Assembly (NCBI GenBank): GCA_027365215.1
Contig: DAHXNT010000005.1
Location: forward strand, 1-19,464
Length of the DNA: 19,464 nt
Direction of reading: 5' to 3'
DNA from: Microcaldota archaeon
GTDB lineage: Archaea > Micrarchaeota > Micrarchaeia > Micrarchaeales > Micrarchaeaceae
Position 1 is the first letter of the stretch; each line of letters starts with the position of its first letter. The notes beneath the pieces were generated by a model. That model was given only the letters and a program-made list of their open reading frames with translations. It did no database searches and had not been told where the DNA came from. Below, piece after piece: positions 14,768 to 19,464 of this stretch. The position numbers and the translations under genes are program-made.

Positions 14768-14800
14768 AAAAACGCCTGTGTTACGTCTATCGAGACTCAG

Positions 14801-14813
14801 CTATTTATTGATT
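14801..14813 (-). promoter_or_regulatory. TATA box of the ferredoxin gene
   Basis: The minus strand reads AATCAATAAATAG, about 40 nt from the ATG at 14767. The implied leader is about 13 nt and no ribosome-binding site is visible. Confidence 0.45.
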
Positions 14814-14837
14814 GCCGTGCGCCGCTTGAACAGGGTT

Positions 14838-14886
14838 ACAAAAACAACGCGGCGCCACGAGCTTCCGGACTGCCCCAATGATGGGG
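14838..14886 (-). terminator. Possible end of the uL1-uL10-L12 transcript
   Basis: Directly after the L12 stop the minus strand can fold CCCCA (14882-14886) with TGGGG (14873-14877), loop of four, and a T-rich run GTTGTTTTTGT follows at 14838-14848. Archaeal terminators are mainly T-tracts; here the T-run and position fit, but the hairpin is short and may be unrelated. Confidence 0.4.
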
Positions 14887-15201
14887 TCAGCCGAACAGTC
14901 CCGCAAGGCCTCCTGCCGCCTGCTCCTCGCTCGCCTTCTCTTCCGTGGCGGACTTCTTCTCCTCCTTCTTCGCGCCAGCTGCTGGTGCGGATGAGGCCGC
15001 GGCTGCCGGAGCGGCTGCCTGAAGAACGCTTGCGTTCTTTATCGTCTCCTCGATGTTGACGCCCTTGAGCGCCTCGGCTACTGCCTTCGCCCTTGCCTCG
15101 TCAGGCGACATGCCCGCTGCCTTGACGACATCCATCAGGCTGCTGGCGCTTATCTCCTTCTTCGCGGCATCCAAAAGCAATGCAGCATATACGTATTCCA
15201 T
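14887..15201 (-). CDS. rpl12: Large-subunit ribosomal protein P1/L12 (stalk)
   Basis: A 104-residue acidic stalk protein, the archaeal P1 type rather than bacterial bL12. Residues 1-58 are the dimerisation and uL10-binding helices (MEYVYAALLLDAAKK...); an Ala/Pro hinge (about 62-77) and a Lys/Glu-rich stretch follow. The conserved C-terminal GLAGLFG is the tail that contacts elongation factors. The ATG at 15199-15201 is chosen because GGTGA (15207-15211) lies five bases upstream; a GTG three codons earlier overlaps that site. It is the last gene of uL1-uL10-L12, 34 nt after uL10. The length is normal. Confidence 0.95.
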   Translation of the reverse strand: MEYVYAALLLDAAKKEISASSLMDVVKAAGMSPDEARAKAVAEALKGVNIEETIKNASVLQAAAPAAAASSAPAAGAKKEEKKSATEEKASEEQAAGGLAGLFG

Positions 15202-15226
15202 ACATTTCACCTATTATCAGCGTGAT

Positions 15227-15246
15227 TCGTGATTATTATTTCACGA
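15227..15246 (-). promoter_or_regulatory. Small hairpin covering the uL10 stop
   Basis: TCGTGA (15227-15232) and TCACGA (15241-15246) are complementary with an 8-nt AT loop that includes the uL10 stop codon. It could tune L12 output, but the stem is only six pairs. Confidence 0.3.
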
Positions 15247-16072
15247 TACTATTTATTTGTGACGCTTGCAGGCCGGCCTTGGCGAGCAGCCTCTCTATTA
15301 TCCCCGGCTCGTACAGTGCCCTCTCCACGCCTATGGCTATCGCGTTCGAGTACGCCTTGCCTATCATCGGCCTTATCGTGTACCTGTTGACTATGTTCGC
15401 TCCTGTACTGAGAGAGAGCGCCTTCGCGAACGCAACGGATATGTCCATGCCTACGCTCTGGGAATTGATCGAAAGTATCTCGCGCGTGAACAGCATCTTG
15501 CCGGATAGGGCGACCGCAGGCGATATCGAGGCGGTGAACGGCCTGAAGTCGAGGAGCCTGAGCGCCTTCGCCACTGCCGGACTTATCACCTGGCCCTTCT
15601 CCACAAGCACCTTGCTCTTTCCTATTGTAACCTTGCCCTTCTGTATCTGAACGTCTATGCCTGCTGCCTTGAGGTCCGTAACTCCCTGTCCAGGGGGTAT
15701 CGCGGTCTCGCCTGCCTCTATGCTTATGGATGACGGGGCTGTCTGCTTCGGCTTCGCCGCCAGCTTAAGCTCGTTTGAATGCAAGCGCTTGTGCAGCTCG
15801 AACGGCGAAAGGTTGGTGAATACCAGAGCCGAGGTATCGGTTACGTTCGCGGCCAGATCCTTGCCCTGCTCTATCGATTCGAGCGCGCGCAGCAGAAGCG
15901 TCTTCCTTCCGAGGACGAACTTTATGTCGGGCTTGAGCCTGTTCCTCGAGAGCTGGAGCAGCTTGTCCGGCACCCCGGTCAGCTGCACTATGCCCACTGT
16001 CGAGTAGGACTGTAGAGCCGACTTTACGTCTTCGACGAATTTGGCCTTTTGCTGCTTCGTTAGTACTGCCAT
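15236..16072 (-). CDS. rpl10: Large-subunit ribosomal protein uL10 (P0), short form
   Basis: A 278-residue stalk-base protein that binds 23S rRNA and carries L12 dimers. The N-terminal rRNA-binding domain is standard (TVGIVQLTGVPDKLLQLSRN...), and the archaeal insertion domain (about 115-185, VTDLKAAGIDVQIQKGK) is present. The archaeal P0 normally continues into a spine of helices that bind L12 dimers and ends in an acidic tail like that of L12, for about 310-350 residues. Here the protein stops after one or two spine helices (AYSNAIAIGVERAL, GIIERLLAKAGLQ), ending SIVK, with tandem TAA TAA codons and no downstream continuation in another frame. It begins 22 nt after uL1. Confidence 0.93.
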   Translation of the reverse strand: MAVLTKQQKAKFVEDVKSALQSYSTVGIVQLTGVPDKLLQLSRNRLKPDIKFVLGRKTLLLRALESIEQGKDLAANVTDTSALVFTNLSPFELHKRLHSNELKLAAKPKQTAPSSISIEAGETAIPPGQGVTDLKAAGIDVQIQKGKVTIGKSKVLVEKGQVISPAVAKALRLLDFRPFTASISPAVALSGKMLFTREILSINSQSVGMDISVAFAKALSLSTGANIVNRYTIRPMIGKAYSNAIAIGVERALYEPGIIERLLAKAGLQASQINSIVK

Positions 16073-16094
16073 TCTAGCGCCCTTGCTTCATAGC

Positions 16095-16727
16095 TCAGAT
16101 CAGCCTGAGCGGCTTGCTCATGGTCATCTTCACAAACATCGACTTTATGTTCTGCTTGCCCACCTTCTTCGAGACGGTGCTCAGCACCGCGTCTATGTTG
16201 GAGGCTATCTTTTCGGCATCCATGCTCTCCACGCCCACGCTGCAGTGGGCCGTGGGCAGGTTCTTGCCCTTGCTCTTTATCGTAATCGTGCTCGAGGCCG
16301 CGCCTATCGCGGCGTCAACGTCCGAGCCCATGAGAGGCTTAGGTATCCTGTTCCTAGGCCCCAGGAACGCTCCCAGGGAACGCGCTATCTGCGGCATCAG
16401 GCTCGGCTGCGCCAGCAGCGTTGAGGCGAGCAGCTCGTTGAGCGCTGTCTTGTCGTTCGCCATCGATTGTATCTGCGAACCGGATATTACCTTGGCTCCA
16501 AGGCTCGCGGCTGAATCCACTATCTTCTTGTCGTCCGCAAACACCACGACGTTCAGCGACTTGCCCCTTCCGTTCGGAAGCCTCACGTCGAGGTTGAGCC
16601 TGTTCTCCTGCTTGCTGAAGTCTATGTTCGTGAAGTTTATCGCAAGGTCTACGCTCTGCGTGAACTTGCGCTTGCCCTTGTTCTCCTCTATGAAGGAGCT
16701 GAGCTTCTTAAGCATCTCGCTTTCCAT
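16095..16727 (-). CDS. rpl1: Large-subunit ribosomal protein uL1
   Basis: A 210-residue protein of normal archaeal length that forms the L1 stalk of the 50S subunit. Two-domain uL1 features are visible: an N-terminal KFTQSVDLAINFTNIDF strand region, the central QIARSLGAFLGPRNRIPKP motif typical of uL1 at about 112-130, and the C-terminal return to domain I (QNIKSMFVKMTMSKPLRL). A strong CAGGAGGGG ribosome-binding site lies seven bases upstream of the ATG at 16725-16727. It is first in uL1-uL10-L12. In many archaea uL11 is encoded immediately before uL1; it is absent here, since the ribonucleotide reductase gene is next. The leader of about 95 nt may hold an uL1 autoregulatory site, as known in methanogens. 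Confidence 0.95.
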   Translation of the reverse strand: MESEMLKKLSSFIEENKGKRKFTQSVDLAINFTNIDFSKQENRLNLDVRLPNGRGKSLNVVVFADDKKIVDSAASLGAKVISGSQIQSMANDKTALNELLASTLLAQPSLMPQIARSLGAFLGPRNRIPKPLMGSDVDAAIGAASSTITIKSKGKNLPTAHCSVGVESMDAEKIASNIDAVLSTVSKKVGKQNIKSMFVKMTMSKPLRLI

Positions 16728-16844
16728 TATATTACCCCTCCTGCGAACGCAGTGATTACGGGAAAATGAGCAACCTATCCGTTTGTTGCCTTGCTGCCTT
16801 TCCTTACTACCTTTGCTCTTTGCTATAGTAGTTAACTCGCAAAT

Positions 16845-16854
16845 CTATATAAAC
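16845..16854 (-). promoter_or_regulatory. TATA box and long leader of the ribosomal operon
   Basis: The minus strand reads GTTTATATAG. Transcription near 16824 leaves a purine-rich leader of about 95 nt. A GCAAC/GTTGC stem with a 10-nt loop lies near 16766-16785. The leader is much longer than those inferred for most neighbours, which fits uL1 feedback control but does not prove it. Confidence 0.5.
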
Positions 16855-16863
16855 ATTTCTGGA

Positions 16864-16895
16864 GCCGCAGGTTTGCGGCACGGAGCGCGGCGCTC
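16864..16895 (-). terminator. Two adjacent hairpins after nrdJ
   Basis: Between the nrdJ stop and the uL1 promoter, GCCGCA (16864-16869) pairs perfectly with TGCGGC (16874-16879) around a tetraloop, and GAGCG (16883-16887) pairs with CGCTC (16891-16895), touching the stop codon. No T-tract follows, so they are better read as mRNA 3' structures or insulation than as a proven terminator. Confidence 0.4.
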
Positions 16896-19398
16896 ATTCG
16901 CACTTCGTGAAGCCGCATGACTTGCAGACGTAGCAGCCGTTCTCGTTTACTAGGGTTTCCTCGTGGCACTGCGGGCATACGCTGAGGCCCGCGGGCTTGT
17001 CCGAATCTGGGCCCTCGTGACCGTGCTCCGCCGCTTCGTCCTCGGCCGCCTCGTCATCGGCCGCCTCGTCATCGGCCGCCTCACGCTTGATTTCGGCTTC
17101 AGTGAGCGGCATCTGCTGGCCCGGCTGTATGTCTGGAGTGGTTATCAGGGGCGCGCCCTTCGCAGGCATGCTGATTATCATCTCCAGCCCCTTTGCTATT
17201 GCGTCTGGTATGCTATAGAGCTTGAGCCCGTTGTTCCAGAACACGTTGTTCGACCTTATGCCCTTCAGGCTGTTCACCGCTTCGTGGATGTTGCCTCCGG
17301 ACTGAAGGTACTTGCTCAGCATCCTGCCTATCGCTTCGCAATAGCTCTTGTCCTCCGTGCCTGCCTTGCCCAGGTCTATGAACACCTCCCTTATCTGACC
17401 TGTCTGGTCGAAGTTGGCCGTCACGTATAGCGTGCCCTGCTGGACGTTAAGCTTGACGGTGGACCCGTAGAGGAGCTGCGGCCTCGGCCAGTTCAGCTGC
17501 GCCTTCGGCAGGCTTGCCTGCTGCTGCGCTTCGCTTGCGGCCTCCTTCTTCTTCGAAGCCTCTTCGGTTATCAGGATGCCCTCTCTCGAGCCTTCCCTGT
17601 AGACCGTTATGCCCTTGCAGCCCGTCTTCCACGCCTGCATGTATATGTTGGCCACGGTTTCGATGGTCGCATCGCTCGACAGGTTGACCGTTGACGAGAT
17701 CGCGGAGTCGACATGCCTCTGTATGACGCCCTGCATCTTTACCCTGAACTCGGGGTTTATCTTGTGCGATGGTATGAAGAAGTCCGGCAGGTCCGCCTCG
17801 CTCGCTATGCCGTTGGATTCCATGTACTCCACGACCAGCGGGTGATAGACCTTGAACTGCTCCTTGCTCAGGGACTCGGACCTGCGCGTGTAGCTGAACG
17901 CGAATACCGGCTCTATGCCGCTGGAAGTACCTGCAAGAACCGAGCCGCTGCCCACCGGCGGGATCGTGAGTATCGCAACGTTCCTGAGGCCGTTCTTCGC
18001 GATTTTCTCCTTTATGTCCGCGTCTAGGTTCATGACGAACGGCATGGTAAGATGCTTATCCTTGTCGAATGCCTTGAACGTGCCCTTCTCCTTCGCGATC
18101 TCGGTGCTCTCGTCGTATGCGACCCTCTTTATGCGGTTGAAGAGATTGTCCACGAATGCCAATGCCTTGTCGCTGTCGTACTTTATCTTCAGCTTTATGA
18201 GCATGTCAGCCAGCCCGGTCACCCCGAGTCCGATCCTCCTGCTGCTTTCCGCGGCCATGCGCTGCTCCTTGAGCGGGTGCCTGTCCATGTTGTACTCGAG
18301 GACGTCATCGAGGAACCTGGTGCCGTATCTCACAGTGCGGTCCAGCTCCTCCCAGTTGATGTCGGCGCTGTCCTGGAACGGCTTCGTCACGAAATACGAC
18401 AGGTTTATGTTGCCGAGGTCGCACGCACCGTACGCCTGCAGCGGCTGCTCCGAGCACGGGTTAGTAGATATGATTTCCATGCCGTTGTATTCGCTGGGCG
18501 ACATCCTCCTCATCGTGTCCCAGAAGACAAGCCCAGGCTCGGCCCAGTCCCTTGCCGACTTAACGAGCTCGTTCCAGAGATCTCTGGCCCTTATCGTCCT
18601 CTCTATCTTCTTCACGTTGCCGTCAGGCAGCGCATACTTCGGATTCTCGAACCTGAGCTTGAACTCCGAATCGCTCTCCACAGCCTTCATGAACTCGTCA
18701 GTTATCTTGACGCTTATATTGGCGTACCTGACGCTCTTCATATCCCTCTTCACTCTGACGAAGTCGAATATGTCAGGATGGCTCACGTCCATCGTTATCA
18801 TCAGCGCTCCGCGCCTGCCCCACTGGCCTATCGTGTGCGTGGTCTCGCTCATTAGGTTCATGAATGATACGGCGCCCGAAGAGACTATGGCCGAGTTGTT
18901 TACCGGCGCGCCCTTCGGCCTCAGCACGGATATGTCGCCACCTACGCCGCCGCCGAAGCTGTATGTCCTCGCGGCCTCCTTGCACCAGTCGAATATCGAC
19001 TCTATGTTGTCCTCCTTCATGGGTATTACGTAGCAGTTGAGCAGCGTGGCCCTTCTGTTAGCCCCCGCGCCGAACATGATCCTGCCGCCGGGCACGAACC
19101 TGAAGTCCCTGAGCAGCCAGTAGAACTTCTCCTCCCATTCCGCCCTGACGGCGTCAGGCTCAACCATGGATATTTCCCTAGCCACCCTCTTCCACATCTC
19201 CAACGGCGTCTTCTCGATCACCGCGCCATCGGCCGTGTCCTTGTCCCTTGCGGCGTACTTGTCGTAGAACACCCTTGCCCGTATCTCGTCGCCGTGGAAG
19301 AAATCCATAAGCTCCGCAGGCATGCCTGTGGAATCGGCTTCCACCTTCCCGAACTTGTTCTCCGTCTTCTCCTGCTCCCTTTCCTCCAATTCGACCAT
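16894..19398 (-). CDS. nrdJ: Adenosylcobalamin-dependent (class II) ribonucleotide reductase
   Basis: An 834-residue enzyme that converts ribonucleotides to deoxyribonucleotides for DNA synthesis, using B12. The start ATG 19396-19398 has GGTGG four bases upstream (an in-frame TTG six codons earlier is rejected). Active-site residues are all there: Cys122 in LLNCYVIP, Asn313-Pro-Cys315-Ser-Glu317 in the catalytic loop, Cys326 in ACDLGNINLS, and the GGGVGGDISVLRP nucleotide-binding region near 149-161. About 635-750 matches the C-terminal domain found in vitamin B12-dependent enzymes. An acidic AADDE-type linker (about 772-800) leads to a C-terminal Zn ribbon CPQC...CYVCKSCGFTKC (808-833), which in the family holds the redox Cys pair. 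No intein is present. The upstream promoter is not visible in the last 66 bases of the window. Confidence 0.96.
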   Translation of the reverse strand: MVELEEREQEKTENKFGKVEADSTGMPAELMDFFHGDEIRARVFYDKYAARDKDTADGAVIEKTPLEMWKRVAREISMVEPDAVRAEWEEKFYWLLRDFRFVPGGRIMFGAGANRRATLLNCYVIPMKEDNIESIFDWCKEAARTYSFGGGVGGDISVLRPKGAPVNNSAIVSSGAVSFMNLMSETTHTIGQWGRRGALMITMDVSHPDIFDFVRVKRDMKSVRYANISVKITDEFMKAVESDSEFKLRFENPKYALPDGNVKKIERTIRARDLWNELVKSARDWAEPGLVFWDTMRRMSPSEYNGMEIISTNPCSEQPLQAYGACDLGNINLSYFVTKPFQDSADINWEELDRTVRYGTRFLDDVLEYNMDRHPLKEQRMAAESSRRIGLGVTGLADMLIKLKIKYDSDKALAFVDNLFNRIKRVAYDESTEIAKEKGTFKAFDKDKHLTMPFVMNLDADIKEKIAKNGLRNVAILTIPPVGSGSVLAGTSSGIEPVFAFSYTRRSESLSKEQFKVYHPLVVEYMESNGIASEADLPDFFIPSHKINPEFRVKMQGVIQRHVDSAISSTVNLSSDATIETVANIYMQAWKTGCKGITVYREGSREGILITEEASKKKEAASEAQQQASLPKAQLNWPRPQLLYGSTVKLNVQQGTLYVTANFDQTGQIREVFIDLGKAGTEDKSYCEAIGRMLSKYLQSGGNIHEAVNSLKGIRSNNVFWNNGLKLYSIPDAIAKGLEMIISMPAKGAPLITTPDIQPGQQMPLTEAEIKREAADDEAADDEAAEDEAAEHGHEGPDSDKPAGLSVCPQCHEETLVNENGCYVCKSCGFTKCE
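17030..17083 (-). repeat. 15-bp tandem repeat in nrdJ encoding the AADDE linker
   Basis: The unit GCCGCCTCGTCATCG is present exactly at 17045-17059 and 17060-17074, degenerate at 17030-17044 and partial from 17075. It is in frame (15 = 5 codons) and encodes the acidic linker between the catalytic part and the Zn ribbon. Linker length may vary between strains. Confidence 0.8.
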
Positions 19399-19464
19399 GA
19401 TGCCACCTAATCGCAATGTGTTTCAATCGTCAACCTATCGCCGCTACTTGCTGAACTTCTTTAT

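Noticed and set aside
18052..18855. 267-codon plus-strand frame, and the 372-codon frame 17915-19033
   Set aside because: Both are antisense to nrdJ and lack recognisable domains.
19444..19464. End of an upstream gene (IKKFSK-stop on the minus strand)
   Set aside because: Only six codons are visible, too few to call a gene, though the position would suit a preceding gene's C-terminus.

Overview
The window looks like a chromosomal segment of an archaeon. Supporting this are a uL1-uL10-L12(P1) ribosomal operon with archaeal-type proteins, FEN-1, the archaeal bridging factor aMBF1, an Lhr-family helicase, a KaiC/RAD55-like ATPase, TATA-box promoters with very short leaders, and GGTGG/GGTGA ribosome-binding sites 4-6 nt before several starts. 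The class III (pilin-like) signal 'QSAMEYLMTYGWAIL' joined to a LamG domain, and secreted proteins full of N-x-S/T sequons, suggest a DPANN-type lineage, possibly Micrarchaeota-like. That placement is inference. No tRNA, rRNA, CRISPR array, insertion sequence or integrase was seen.

Layout. Positions 1-1781 (minus): a KaiC-like ATPase overlaps, by ATGA, a large Cys-rich glycoprotein-like surface protein that runs off the left edge. 2048-3593 (plus): a two-gene unit of a sequon-rich bitopic membrane protein and an XRE-type regulator. 3634-5379 (minus): a PolX-type DNA polymerase with a PHP domain. 5457-6047 (plus): a transglutaminase-like protein that has lost its catalytic Cys. 6050-7695 (minus): a pilin-like LamG surface protein, a 36-residue lysine-rich mini-protein and an Hsp20 chaperone. 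7790-9335 (minus): an aMBF1 then FEN-1 operon. 9408-10850 (plus): a site-2-type M50 membrane protease whose end overlaps the next gene. 10841-14287 (minus): an Lhr-like helicase followed by a COG1407-type phosphoesterase. 14435-14767 (minus): a two-cluster ferredoxin. 14887-16727 (minus): uL1, a short uL10, and L12. 16894-19398 (minus): a B12-dependent ribonucleotide reductase.

Working together. Much of the window is information processing: replication and repair (FEN-1, PolX, Lhr with its phosphoesterase, dNTP supply by NrdJ), transcription (aMBF1, XRE regulator) and translation (stalk operon). Between these sit cell-surface genes: the Cys-repeat protein, the sequon-rich membrane protein, the LamG pilin-like protein and the membrane protease.

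The best leads for something undescribed are the KaiC plus Cys-repeat surface protein pair, the transglutaminase-like pseudoenzyme, the 36-residue basic protein, the structured and possibly uORF-bearing leader of the Lhr gene, and the uL10 that lacks most of its L12-binding spine. I do not see a clear-cut new defence or mobile system.
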